Below are positions 17,523 to 25,568 of a DNA stretch of 64,000 nt, piece by piece. Below the pieces are notes generated by a model that saw only the letters and a list, made by a program, of their open reading frames with translations, was not told the origin of the DNA and did no database searches. Every line of letters starts with the position of its first letter. Positions within the stretch are counted from its first letter, which is position 1. The position numbers and the translations under genes are program-made. This DNA comes from Mahella australiensis 50-1 BON. GTDB taxonomy: Bacteria; Bacillota; Clostridia; Mahellales; Mahellaceae. The stretch lies in NCBI RefSeq assembly GCF_000213255.1, contig NC_015520.1, forward strand, positions 764,001 to 828,000, given 5' to 3'.

Positions 17523-18741
17523 GGTTAAAAGCCTGCCGCAATAATGTCATTGCGGCTTCTTCCTGTTCACGGTCTATTACACAGGATATCTTGGTTTCCG
17601 ATGTTGTTATCAGCTTTATCCTTATATCATCTTGTGCCAATACGTCGAATATCTTAGCCGCTATACCTGGTTGACGTTCCATGCCGCTGCCCTCTATTGT
17701 GAGCTTGGATATGCCGCCGAACACATCTATGCGGAAAGAATCGCTTTGTTTTTTGAATCTGCTCATAGCGTTTATAGCGTCGTTTAAGTCGGTTTCCGGT
17801 ATGGTGAAGGATATGTTCACCAAGCCCTCTACAGGCGTGGTTTGGCTTATCATATCGACGTTTATGTGTTTATCAGCCAATGAATTGAACACATCCGCTA
17901 TTATGCGTGCGCTGTGTGGTATGGCATTTAGCGTTATCATAGCTTCTTCATTGGAAACATATAGGTTGGTGACAGCGCTCTTCTCCAACATGAGATCTAC
18001 CATATTGTATAGTCCGGCTGGTTTATTTACTATAAATTTGGCGGCATTCAAGGCGCCTACCGCAAATATATCCCTGGATTGAGCTGTATGCGTCAATTCC
18101 AGTACCTCGTCATGGCCGGCCAGGATTACTGAGTGTTCACCGGCCATAGTGCCGCCTCGTATAGCGTGTATACCTATTTCATCGGCGGAGCGTTTAGCGG
18201 ATGTGCCGTAACGGCCGTATGTAAAGCGTTTTCGATCCAAAAGCACCTGGTTTATGGCTTCGGCTATCGACAGCGCCGTACCGCTGGGTGCATCCTCTTT
18301 CTGATTGTGATGCTTTTCAATGATTTCTATATCGAACGCATTGCCGAGTACAGATGCAGCCCTTCTGGCAAGGTCTATGAGCACATTTACGCCAAGCGAC
18401 ATATTGGATGAAGTAAATACTGCTATCTCATCGGCGGCACGTGCTATCGCCGCCCGGTTTTCATCGTTCATTCCGGTGGTGGCTATAACCACAGCTAGAT
18501 GATGTTCCTTGGCGTAGTCCAGTATGGATGGCAGTGCCTCGGGCCGGGAAAAATCTATTATAGCATCGGCCGATATGTCGGCGCATTGGGCTAATGCGCC
18601 GCAAGTAGGAAAAGGATTATTTATGGCGTCGGGGAATTTATCAACGCCGGCAACAATAGCCACTTCAGGGTCAGATGCAGCCGTTTTGGCCACGACCTGT
18701 CCCATACGCCCATTGCATCCGTTTAATATAATATTTATCAT
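17518..18741 (-). CDS. dapB: 4-hydroxy-tetrahydrodipicolinate reductase fused to an aspartokinase-like ACT pair
   Basis: 407 residues in one frame. Residues 1-250 are DapB: nucleotide motif NGCNGRMGQVV, catalytic region EKHHNQKEDAPSGTA, and the usual end GLYNMVDLM. DapB reduces the DapA product in the lysine/diaminopimelate pathway. Residues 258-407 are a tandem ACT region that resembles the regulatory C-terminus of aspartate kinase (INVDMISQT, ISFTIPETDL, PGIAAKIFDVLAQDDI, SETKISCVID). DapB is normally about 250 residues without ACT domains. It is the last gene of asd-dapA-dapB under a lysine riboswitch. The added part may bind lysine or threonine; that is inference. Confidence 0.9.
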   Translation of the reverse strand: MINIILNGCNGRMGQVVAKTAASDPEVAIVAGVDKFPDAINNPFPTCGALAQCADISADAIIDFSRPEALPSILDYAKEHHLAVVIATTGMNDENRAAIARAADEIAVFTSSNMSLGVNVLIDLARRAASVLGNAFDIEIIEKHHNQKEDAPSGTALSIAEAINQVLLDRKRFTYGRYGTSAKRSADEIGIHAIRGGTMAGEHSVILAGHDEVLELTHTAQSRDIFAVGALNAAKFIVNKPAGLYNMVDLMLEKSAVTNLYVSNEEAMITLNAIPHSARIIADVFNSLADKHINVDMISQTTPVEGLVNISFTIPETDLNDAINAMSRFKKQSDSFRIDVFGGISKLTIEGSGMERQPGIAAKIFDVLAQDDIRIKLITTSETKISCVIDREQEEAAMTLLRQAFNL

Positions 18742-18757
18742 ATAACGATGTTACACC

Positions 18758-19642
18758 TCATTTCAATTCAAATCCGTATTCTATCATGCGCTGCCTTAGA
18801 AATGCTAGATTGCTTTCGGACATCTCGGTTAGCGGAAGCCTTAGATTACCGGCGTTAAAGCCCATAAGATTTAATGCTGTCTTTACCGGTATCGGGTTTA
18901 CTTCTATGAACAGCGCTTCTACCAATGGATTTAGCTTAAACTGGAGCTGTCGGCTACCCTCTATATCGCCGTTTAAGAATTTTATTACCATATCGTGCGT
19001 ATCCTTTGGCGCTATATTAGCTACGACCGATATCACGCCTTTACCACCTAAGGATAATATAGGCACTACTTGGTCATCGTTGCCGGAATAAATATCGATT
19101 CTGTCGCTGCACAACCGCGCCATCTCGGCTACCTGGACGATATTGCCACTGGCCTCTTTCATGCCAGCAATGTTTCTGACGTGGGATAGTTTCTCCAGTG
19201 TAGACGGTGTCATATTAAGCCCTGTACGACTGGGAACGTTGTATATTATAATCGGTATGTCCACGGCATTGGCTATCGCGGTATAATGTTCTACCAATCC
19301 TTTTTGTGTAGTCTTGTTATAATAAGGCGTTACTATGAGCAGCGCATCGGCACCGAGCTGCTGGGCATCAACCGAGGCTTCTATGACCTCGGCTGTGTTA
19401 TTGCCGCCGGTGCCGGCTATGACAGGTATACGATGGTTTACTCTTTCTATAGAAAACTTTATGGTATCGTGTTTTTCTTTAGCAGTCATGGTAGACGGTT
19501 CGCCGGTAGTACCACACACTATAAGGGCATCGGTGCCGCCGGCTATCTGAAATTCTATCATTTGTTCTAATGCGTCAAAGTTTACGCCATCTTTTGTGAA
19601 TGGCGTAACCAAGGCTACGCCTGATCCTGTAAAAACGCTCAT
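18758..19642 (-). CDS. dapA: 4-hydroxy-tetrahydrodipicolinate synthase
   Basis: About 294 residues from ATG 19642, which has an AAGGAGG site just upstream; a longer in-frame start would overlap asd and lacks an SD. The (beta/alpha)8 aldolase carries the Schiff-base Lys in AGMKEASGN and the catalytic Tyr in [10 protein letters not shown], with TTGEPSTM near the N-terminus. It condenses pyruvate with aspartate semialdehyde, the first lysine-specific step. It follows asd by 17 bases and precedes dapB by 16 bases. Confidence 0.95.
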   Translation of the reverse strand: MSVFTGSGVALVTPFTKDGVNFDALEQMIEFQIAGGTDALIVCGTTGEPSTMTAKEKHDTIKFSIERVNHRIPVIAGTGGNNTAEVIEASVDAQQLGADALLIVTPYYNKTTQKGLVEHYTAIANAVDIPIIIYNVPSRTGLNMTPSTLEKLSHVRNIAGMKEASGNIVQVAEMARLCSDRIDIYSGNDDQVVPILSLGGKGVISVVANIAPKDTHDMVIKFLNGDIEGSRQLQFKLNPLVEALFIEVNPIPVKTALNLMGFNAGNLRLPLTEMSESNLAFLRQRMIEYGFELK

Positions 19643-19659
19643 ATAATTGGCCTCCTTCT

Positions 19660-20661
19660 TTATTTTTCCCACATTTTTATAAGTTCTTGGGCAATCTGTA
19701 CAGCGTTGGTCGCAGCACCTTTCCTTATATTATCGGCTACCACCCAAAGATTAACGCCGTTCTCTACACTTTCGTCGCGGCGTATGCGACCTACGAATAC
19801 CTCATCTTTATCTTCAGCCAGTATAGGCATAGGGTATATATTGTTTGCTGGGTCATCCATTATCACAATGCCGGGGGCGTGCGATAATGCATCGCGCAGC
19901 TCGTCAAGGTCGAATTCATTGTAAAATTCCACATTTATCGATTCGCTGTGTCCGTAATATACCGGTACGCGCACAGTAGTGGCTGTTATCTTTAAGCTAT
20001 TATCGCCCAGAATCTTGCGCGTTTCATTCACCATTTTCATTTCTTCTTTAGTATATCCGTTAGGCAGGAATACATCTATATGCGGTATGCAATTGCCGGC
20101 TATAGGATATGGGAATTTCTTTGGAGGCTCGCCGTTGATTCCATTTTTGAGGTCATTGTACCCGCCCATGCCAGCGCCTGATACCGCTTGATAAGTGGAA
20201 TACACGATGCGTTTTATTTTATAGAGATCGTGCAATGGTTTTAGTGCTACGACCGCTTGTATGGTGGAACAATTGGGGTTGGCTATTATGCCATGATGCC
20301 ACGATATATCATGCGGGTTTACTTCCGGCACTACCAGCGGTACAGAATCATCCATGCGCCATGCGGCACTGTTATCTATAACTACTGCTCCGTGAGCAGC
20401 AAATTTAGGCGCGAATTCCAAGCTGGTGCCGCTGCCGGCAGAGAATAGTGCTATATCGATTTTCTTATTTATTATATTGGCTTCGGTGAGCTCTTCGACA
20501 ATGTACGTATTGCCCATAAATTCCAATTGTTTTCCGGCTGAGCGTGCCGATGCAAACATATAATAATTTTCCACAGGTAATTGCCGTTCCTCCAATACTT
20601 GAAGAAACTTGCGGCCTACCATACCGGTTACGCCTACTATTGCCAAATTATATTTTTTCAT
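19660..20661 (-). CDS. asd: Aspartate-semialdehyde dehydrogenase
   Basis: 333 residues with NADP-binding [16 protein letters not shown] at the N-terminus, the catalytic Cys in NPNCSTIQ and a later [10 protein letters not shown]. It makes aspartate semialdehyde for lysine, threonine and methionine. It is the first gene of the asd-dapA-dapB operon, downstream of a lysine riboswitch, a terminator and an unusual SD-hairpin-start arrangement. Confidence 0.95.
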   Translation of the reverse strand: MKKYNLAIVGVTGMVGRKFLQVLEERQLPVENYYMFASARSAGKQLEFMGNTYIVEELTEANIINKKIDIALFSAGSGTSLEFAPKFAAHGAVVIDNSAAWRMDDSVPLVVPEVNPHDISWHHGIIANPNCSTIQAVVALKPLHDLYKIKRIVYSTYQAVSGAGMGGYNDLKNGINGEPPKKFPYPIAGNCIPHIDVFLPNGYTKEEMKMVNETRKILGDNSLKITATTVRVPVYYGHSESINVEFYNEFDLDELRDALSHAPGIVIMDDPANNIYPMPILAEDKDEVFVGRIRRDESVENGVNLWVVADNIRKGAATNAVQIAQELIKMWEK

Positions 20662-20671
20662 TCTAATGCGT

Positions 20672-20701
20672 AGCAGAGCTTAAATGGCTCTGCTGCCTCC
20701 C
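20672..20701 (-). promoter_or_regulatory. Shine-Dalgarno separated from the asd start by a hairpin
   Basis: On the minus strand GGGAGG (20696-20701) is the only good ribosome binding site, 34 nt from the ATG. Between them is an 8-bp hairpin (20672-20679 with 20687-20694). Folding it would bring the SD to about 11 nt from the start codon. Confidence 0.55.
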
Positions 20702-20711
20702 TTCTATTAAT

Positions 20712-20741
20712 AAAAAACAGCCGGAGATTTGCTACCGGCTG
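20712..20741 (-). terminator. Riboswitch-controlled terminator upstream of asd
   Basis: On the minus strand a CAGCCGG/CCGGCTG stem with a 10-nt loop is followed by six T. It lies directly downstream of the lysine riboswitch and is the likely expression platform. Confidence 0.85.
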
Positions 20742-20768
20742 CTTCAATAGCTTTTATTACTATTTAAT

Positions 20769-20947
20769 GCAACAGATAGCTCTCCATCAACCTAATGTTG
20801 ACGACAGACCGACGATTATTAACCGGCGATCCAGGCTCTGGGTCATTCAGGGTCCCCATACCTTCGGCACCTTTTCCTTTCATATCGTATCGATGGCCCC
20901 GAAAACCTCAACGATATTACTATTAAAAGGCGCACCTCTATCCTGTT
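20769..20947 (-). ncRNA. Lysine riboswitch (L box)
   Basis: The minus strand shows the L-box landmarks in order: AGAGGTGCG near the 5' end, AGTAA, GGTGCCGAAG, GGTCTGTCG and GGAGAGCTATCTG at the 3' end. The ends pair as P1 (AACA-GATAG with CTATC-TGTT). A consensus promoter lies 20 nt upstream and a terminator follows. Lysine binding should end transcription before asd-dapA-dapB. Confidence 0.9.
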
Positions 20948-20967
20948 CGTATATTCGATTCAACGCT

Positions 20968-20996
20968 ATTATATCATATGGCAAACAGCAGTGCAA
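20968..20996 (-). promoter_or_regulatory. Promoter of the lysine riboswitch/asd operon
   Basis: Minus strand: -35 TTGCAC (20991-20996), 17-bp spacer, -10 TATAAT (20968-20973). Start expected near 20961, just before the riboswitch. Confidence 0.85.
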
Positions 20997-20999
20997 GGT

Positions 21000-21110
21000 G
21001 ATTATATTGGGAGAAAATGTTATCATTCTGTAATATTGTCATAGTAGAATTATTCTGTATAGTGTCACTATGAGAAAGGAACAGTATTGTATGACACAAA
21101 GAAAAATTAG
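21000..21110 (+). mobile_element. Degenerate left-end fragment of the ISNCY-like element
   Basis: About 100 bases align with the left end of the insertion sequence at 34765: AATGTTAT.ATTCT, ATATTGTCATAGTA, ATTATTCTG, then GGAACAGTATTGTATGACA, which includes the transposase start codon region. The rest of the element is absent. It abuts the upstream side of the lysine-operon promoter. Nothing recognisable is seen between 21111 and 21197. Confidence 0.8.
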
Positions 21111-21197
21111 ATGTTTCCAGTCATTATATGGGTTATATTTCTGCATAACTGTCGAATCGCCGGGAGGTTTTTTATCATAATCTTAACAAAAATTGTT

Positions 21198-21226
21198 TTG
21201 ATAATGGGGGTCACTATGTGTATAAT
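21198..21226 (+). promoter_or_regulatory. Promoter of the 21504 membrane-protein transcript
   Basis: -35 TTGATA (21198-21203), 17-bp spacer, -10 TATAAT (21221-21226). Confidence 0.8.
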
Positions 21227-21251
21227 TGTATTATAAAGGATGATCAAAAAA

Positions 21252-21486
21252 GGGAGGTGGTTTCATTGCACGTATTATTTGAGTAACTATTAAATGTTAA
21301 GCCCAAAGCGGAAAAGCCACATGTGTGCTTGTGAATGGAATCAGGCAATCCATTCACAATACAAATTATTATTGGTTGGTTTGATGCAGGATATTAATAT
21401 TTATAATCATAGTTATGTTTATGCAATAAAAATAGATATATACAGTAGTATCGGTATGAAACTTATATACTGACACTACTGTATAT
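21252..21486 (+). other. Structured leader with a possible 6-codon ORF and two hairpins
   Basis: The roughly 270-nt leader starts with a strong SD GGGAGGTGG (21252-21260), followed by TTG and five sense codons before TAA (21266-21286). A 9-bp hairpin follows (21331-21339 with 21349-21357). A 12-bp hairpin (21438-21449 with 21475-21486) ends 6 nt before the SD of the next gene. I recognise no known riboswitch class. Confidence 0.45.
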
Positions 21487-21503
21487 TTAATGGAGGGAAA
21501 ATA

Positions 21504-22043
21504 ATGTCATCTAAGCAAAAGTGGGTAATAGCTGTTGTTGCAATATTTCTCGTGGTAGTGTATTTATACTTTAACATTAATAAAGCTAACTGGGATATTT
21601 TCCTATATAAGCATGGTTATAAGCAACCTATTATGTGGGATTCTTATAATGAAAAGGATGAGCCGGTGCATATAAAAATAGAAAACCGCCAATTTGAAAA
21701 GACAAGCGTTCAAATGACTGACTTGTATTATTTACCCAACTTAAAGCGTTTGCATTTTGGTATATGGTTTGATAAAAGTATCTATTCGTCAACCGAATCT
21801 AATTCACCAAAGTTTCATATAGAAATTGTTAATGATAAAGGAGAGACATTTGATAAAAACGCTTATGTTGAAGAAATAGGGACTTTTGAAATATTTCAGC
21901 TGCGAGAGATAGAAGGAGTGGATTTGAAGGGCTGTCGAGAGATTAAAATAATGCTTTATCCGGTGTATAGTGTAAAGCCTGGATCTCCAATGAAAATGGG
22001 AGAGCCAGAGGAAAAAGTAACATCCTTAGAGAATATTGAGTAA
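21504..22043 (+). CDS. Membrane-anchored protein of unknown function
   Basis: 179 residues starting behind TGGAGGG. One N-terminal membrane segment (WVIAVVAIFLVVVYLYF) is followed by a charged, probably extracellular, beta-rich domain with no motif I recognise. The anchor has no lipobox and no evident cleavage site. It stands alone between a transposon fragment and a transposase remnant and is AT-rich compared with its neighbours, so it may have been acquired. A well-formed promoter and long structured leader suggest it is expressed and regulated. Confidence 0.7.
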   Translation: MSSKQKWVIAVVAIFLVVVYLYFNINKANWDIFLYKHGYKQPIMWDSYNEKDEPVHIKIENRQFEKTSVQMTDLYYLPNLKRLHFGIWFDKSIYSSTESNSPKFHIEIVNDKGETFDKNAYVEEIGTFEIFQLREIEGVDLKGCREIKIMLYPVYSVKPGSPMKMGEPEEKVTSLENIE

Positions 22044-22090
22044 AACTGTTATAAATGATATTTTATCTATAAAGCTATAATTTCGCTTAT

Positions 22091-22222
22091 TTATATCGCT
22101 CTTGGTTGCATCATTAATTCTTCGTCCGGCATATATTCAATTACCAAACGCAGCCTTTCCAAATCGCCTAATTCGTTATCATCATCCCACACATCGAATG
22201 AAATTTGTGGTATAATAGCCAT
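22091..22222 (-). pseudogene. N-terminal remnant of a transposase
   Basis: A 43-codon frame begins ATG 22222 behind AGAGGGGGTT and reads MAIIPQISFDVWDDDNELGD, then LERLRLVIEYMPDEELM before stopping. This matches the opening of IS4/IS1182-like clostridial transposases (MAxIPQISxF...LGDLERLxLVLExxPDEELM), which normally continue for 400-500 residues. The rest is missing. The flanking region to 22420 holds an inverted repeat of about 8 bp (ACCCCCTC/GAGGGGGT), perhaps part of the old element end, and no other gene. Confidence 0.7.
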
Positions 22223-22420
22223 ATAGGATAACCCCCTCTTTCCTTGTTTTTTTATTATACAATAAATGAGGGGGTCTTTCCATTTTCTTCTCTGGGTGAA
22301 TTTTCGCCTTTTGCTGTTCCATCGTTTAACAATCAGCTATTTTGGGGCATGTGCGTGGGGTAAAATGTTTTTTGTCGCGCCTGCAAACGTGCTATTTATC
22401 TCTAGTCTAGAACATCGCGA

Positions 22421-23293
22421 TTAGCTTAATTTACAATTTATATTAAATACAGTGTTTAATACGCCATGTGAACGTAGGGTGTACACATCTCTCTTTGTGT
22501 TCATAGAATCGGGCCTAGCCATCCAAGGCTCTATGCATACGAAATTCTTTCCTTCCAGAGACCATATTACCACATATCTGAAGACATCATCGTAGTTTAA
22601 CGATATAACCCAGCCGTCGGTTTTATTGGTCATAGATACGCCTCCAGCATGAGCGTCCAATAATATCATATTAACCTCGGGAGCAGAAAAATCTATATTA
22701 TTCGGATCTTTTACATCTTTGAGACAACCATTTACCGAATCCCAAAAATGCAAAGCTCCGGTGTCGAATGTGAGCGCGGTTTTATCGCTTGTATAGAAAT
22801 ATGGGTGAAATCCAGCATAAAATGGCATATCCTTATCGCTGTCGTTTATATAGCTTTGATGTATAGCGAGGCCTTTGTCGGTTAACTCATACCTATATAT
22901 CAAGCGAAAGTCAAACGGGTAAGACTTTTTAGTTTGCTCGCTGGATTCGAAGCACAGCGTCATATCGGTACCATGCTCTCCAACAAAACTGTCTATAACC
23001 GTCCATTTAGCCCTTCGGGCAAGACCATGTTGAGGCATATTATATGATATGCCGTCTATTTTGTAACATTCATCCTGCAACCAGCCGCATATTGGGAACA
23101 ATACCGGTATGCCGCCCCTTATATTTTTAGAAGCATCGTATAATGTTTCTGGTTCCAGATAAAGTATCATCTTTCCTTTATAAAAGAGGCTGGTTATTAT
23201 ACCTCCACGGTCGGGCACCACTTTTATAAAAGTATCATCATTGCCCAGTTTATAGGTTTCAAATACGTCTATGTAGCGCTCTATGCTATACAT
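22421..23293 (-). CDS. Aldose 1-epimerase family protein (glucose-6-phosphate 1-epimerase-like)
   Basis: 290 residues with the galactose-mutarotase-like fold signatures VLFPICGWL, MPQHGLARRAKW, AGFHPYF and CIEPWMARPDS. The His residues of HGLAR and HPYF and the Glu of EPW fit the catalytic pattern of the family. It probably interconverts sugar anomers in the cytoplasm. ATG 23293 has AGGAGGA upstream. It has its own promoter and is not linked to another sugar gene. Confidence 0.8.
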   Translation of the reverse strand: MYSIERYIDVFETYKLGNDDTFIKVVPDRGGIITSLFYKGKMILYLEPETLYDASKNIRGGIPVLFPICGWLQDECYKIDGISYNMPQHGLARRAKWTVIDSFVGEHGTDMTLCFESSEQTKKSYPFDFRLIYRYELTDKGLAIHQSYINDSDKDMPFYAGFHPYFYTSDKTALTFDTGALHFWDSVNGCLKDVKDPNNIDFSAPEVNMILLDAHAGGVSMTNKTDGWVISLNYDDVFRYVVIWSLEGKNFVCIEPWMARPDSMNTKRDVYTLRSHGVLNTVFNINCKLS

Positions 23294-23346
23294 GTAGATT
23301 AAATCCTCCTGATCTAATTTCTTGTTACAGCAACGTTTATATCGAT

Positions 23347-23376
23347 ATTATACCATATACGATATGTAAATGACAA
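23347..23376 (-). promoter_or_regulatory. Promoter of the aldose-epimerase-like gene
   Basis: Minus strand: -35 TTGTCA (23371-23376), 18-bp spacer, -10 TATAAT (23347-23352). The -35 touches the terminator of the preceding gene. Confidence 0.75.
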
Positions 23377-23408
23377 AAGCCGGTATGCATATTTAGCACA
23401 CCGGCTTT
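23376..23408 (-). terminator. Terminator after the small membrane-protein gene
   Basis: AAAGCCGGT and ACCGGCTTT arms (23376-23384 and 23400-23408) form a stem with T-rich ends, downstream of the 23435-23728 gene on the minus strand. Confidence 0.75.
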
Positions 23409-23434
23409 ATAAGTTCAGGGAAGGGACTATGTTG

Positions 23435-23728
23435 TTATGCTTTAGCACTTGTATCGGTGCCAGATGACTTGGTTGCCCACGGAGATACTACGTATTTCCA
23501 TATCACGTCTAGTACTATAGCGCCTATAAGGCCTCCAACGATATTATAATCATTTATAAGTGCCCAATTACCGAAAACTATATCACCAAGCCATGCACCT
23601 ATTAAATCCACTACTAATAATCCCCAATATCCAAGGAAAGATTTTTTAGATTTAAGTACCACAAAGTTAGATAAAAGCGATATTACTACACCAACTATAA
23701 TTAACCAAACCCAATACATATTATACAC
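23435..23728 (-). CDS. Small membrane protein, possibly GlsB/YeaQ/YmgE family
   Basis: 97 residues with three predicted membrane segments and a short polar tail. The segment NIVGGLIGAIVLDVIWKYV resembles the glycine-rich end of YeaQ/YmgE stress proteins, and GYWGLLVVDLIGAWLGD their first loop. It has its own promoter and terminator. Family placement is tentative because the protein is short. Confidence 0.6.
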   Translation of the reverse strand: MYNMYWVWLIIVGVVISLLSNFVVLKSKKSFLGYWGLLVVDLIGAWLGDIVFGNWALINDYNIVGGLIGAIVLDVIWKYVVSPWATKSSGTDTSAKA

Positions 23729-23791
23729 CCCCTTTGAATTATTGTTATGTTACTTTTATCCCTTCCTTTATATCTCTTCTTTCTAATTTGA

Positions 23792-23820
23792 ATTATATTC
23801 ATCGCATTTTATAATTTCAA
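23792..23820 (-). promoter_or_regulatory. Promoter of the small membrane-protein gene
   Basis: Minus strand: -35 TTGAAA (23815-23820), 17-bp spacer, -10 TATAAT (23792-23797). Confidence 0.8.
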
Positions 23821-23909
23821 TAGGAAAATATAACTAATTTTATGTAGAATTCTTACAAATTTTTTCGATTTGTAATATGTAATTGAAACGGATGATATAA
23901 AGCGATGCA

Positions 23910-24115
23910 AATGATATAAAGCCGGAGAACGCCTTGAAATATTGCGTAGGCGTACTCACTGAGTGCAGCGTAGAGCAAGCGTAGGTCGGGCATGGATGCC
24001 CGACCAGCCGGCACTGAGCATGGACGCGAATTGCCGGTGTTAGCTTGCTCAAGCGAAACGAATTGTAAGTACGCCTACGCAATATTTCATGAGCGGGCGT
24101 AGGATTTATATCATT
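23910..24115. repeat. Large nested palindrome (three tiers, two inner hairpins)
   Basis: About 206 bases fold on themselves. Outer arms are 11 bp (23910-23920 with 24105-24115), middle arms a perfect 22 bp (23935-23956 with 24068-24089), inner arms 8 bp (23973-23980 with 24043-24050). Two hairpins sit inside: 23984-24005 (10 bp) and 24008-24037 (6-bp CCGGCA/TGCCGG). It contains no credible gene. It could be a MITE-like mobile palindrome or a structured RNA; I recognise no known family. Confidence 0.8.
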
Positions 24116-24213
24116 GTGCGCGCTGAATTTGTCATGTTACAAATTTTTAAATGTGTCGTTTTGTTGTAAAATGTGGTATAATAGAAAAAAACATTTGAGG
24201 GGGTTACATTGAT

Positions 24214-25464
24214 ATGTCATTACATAGTCGAGAGGATATAAGGAAAGCCGTGTACAAAGCGGTAGAAGATGTTGCTATAACCGATGTTCATACGCATCTC
24301 TATCCGCCATCATTTGGGGATATGCTGTTATGGGGCGTAGATGAGCTGCTGAATTATCATTATCTTATAGCCGAGACGATGCGCTGGACCAGTATGCCTT
24401 ATGAGGAGTTCTGGTCTATGACCAAAAAAGAGCAGGCTGATATGATATGGAACACGCTTTTTGTCGAACATTCACCGTACAGCGAAGCATGCAGAGGTGT
24501 TTTGACTGCCTTGAATAAATTAGGATTGGATACGGCCAGCAGAGACTTGACAAGCTATAGGGGTTTCTTTGCCGGTATGACAGTAGAACAGTATACCGAC
24601 AAAGTCTTCGATACGGCTAATATAAAAGCAGTGGTTATGACCAATGATCCTTTTAACCCGGTGGAGCGAGAAAAATGGCTGAGCGATTTACAAGACGATG
24701 AGAGATTTAAGGCTGCTTTGCGCCTGGATGTATTGCTCAATTCATGGCCGCAAGCCTGCCTGCAACTGCAACAATGGGGTTATGAAGTGAAAGAGGATTT
24801 ATCCGATATGAGTGTTGACGAAATAAAACGCTTCTTGAGCGAATGGATGGATAGGATGAACGCGGTGTATATGGCTGCGTCGCTACCTTATGATTTTATC
24901 ATGCCCGAGGATTCTGACAGAGCAAGGATAATAGAGGATTGTGTATTGCCGGTCGCACGTGAAAAAAATAAACCGTTCGCCATGATGATAGGTGTAAACA
25001 GGCAGGTTAATCCTGAGTTAAAAGATGCCGGTGATGCCGTATATAAGGCGGATATAAACACCGTGATATATTTATGCTCGAAGTATCCGCATAATAAGTT
25101 TATGGTGACCATGCTTTCGCGCGAGAATCAGCATGAATTAGCGGTAGCAGCACGTAAATTCAGAAATCTCATGCCTTTTGGATGCTGGTGGTTTTTGAAC
25201 AATCCCAGCCTGGTCGATGAGATAACGCGCATGAGAGCAGAACTCCTGGGTGTGAGCTTTATACCGCAACATTCGGATGCTAGGGTGTTGGACCAGCTAA
25301 TATATAAGTGGACTCATTCCCGCCGTATTATAGCCGATGTGCTTGTAGACAAATATAACGATTTGCGCAAGACCGGATGGAAGGTGAAAGAGGCCGAAAT
25401 AAAACGCGATGTGGAGAGTTTATTTAACAGCAACTTTTGGGAATTTATAGACAGGGTATTGTGA
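24214..25464 (+). CDS. Glucuronate-isomerase-like (UxaC) amidohydrolase-superfamily protein
   Basis: 416 residues. The metal motif DVHTHLYPP is near residue 25, as in UxaC and related amidohydrolases, and the length fits. Later stretches PHNKFMVTMLSRENQHELAVAARKF and GCWWFLNNPS resemble the UxaC C-terminal half. True UxaC converts glucuronate to fructuronate; several relatives have other functions, so the substrate is uncertain. A -10 TATAAT lies at 24177-24182 and a GAGGGGG site precedes the ATG. A single-gene unit followed by a terminator. Confidence 0.7.
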   Translation: MSLHSREDIRKAVYKAVEDVAITDVHTHLYPPSFGDMLLWGVDELLNYHYLIAETMRWTSMPYEEFWSMTKKEQADMIWNTLFVEHSPYSEACRGVLTALNKLGLDTASRDLTSYRGFFAGMTVEQYTDKVFDTANIKAVVMTNDPFNPVEREKWLSDLQDDERFKAALRLDVLLNSWPQACLQLQQWGYEVKEDLSDMSVDEIKRFLSEWMDRMNAVYMAASLPYDFIMPEDSDRARIIEDCVLPVAREKNKPFAMMIGVNRQVNPELKDAGDAVYKADINTVIYLCSKYPHNKFMVTMLSRENQHELAVAARKFRNLMPFGCWWFLNNPSLVDEITRMRAELLGVSFIPQHSDARVLDQLIYKWTHSRRIIADVLVDKYNDLRKTGWKVKEAEIKRDVESLFNSNFWEFIDRVL

Positions 25465-25475
25465 TGAATATATTT

Positions 25476-25517
25476 AATGGCCTTTCTGAATGTTTTTTGG
25501 AAAGGCCATTTCTTTTA
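25476..25517 (+). terminator. Terminator after the UxaC-like gene
   Basis: An 11-bp stem (25476-25486 with 25500-25510) with a 13-nt loop is followed by a T-rich tail. Confidence 0.8.
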
Positions 25518-25568
25518 TTAAGCCATAGATGATATAATATATAAAAATGAATTTTGGAGGTAAAAACG

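Noticed and set aside
23840-24082. An 80-codon minus-strand frame
   Set aside because: It lies within the nested palindrome, so its openness reflects the repeat; no SD and no protein-like pattern.
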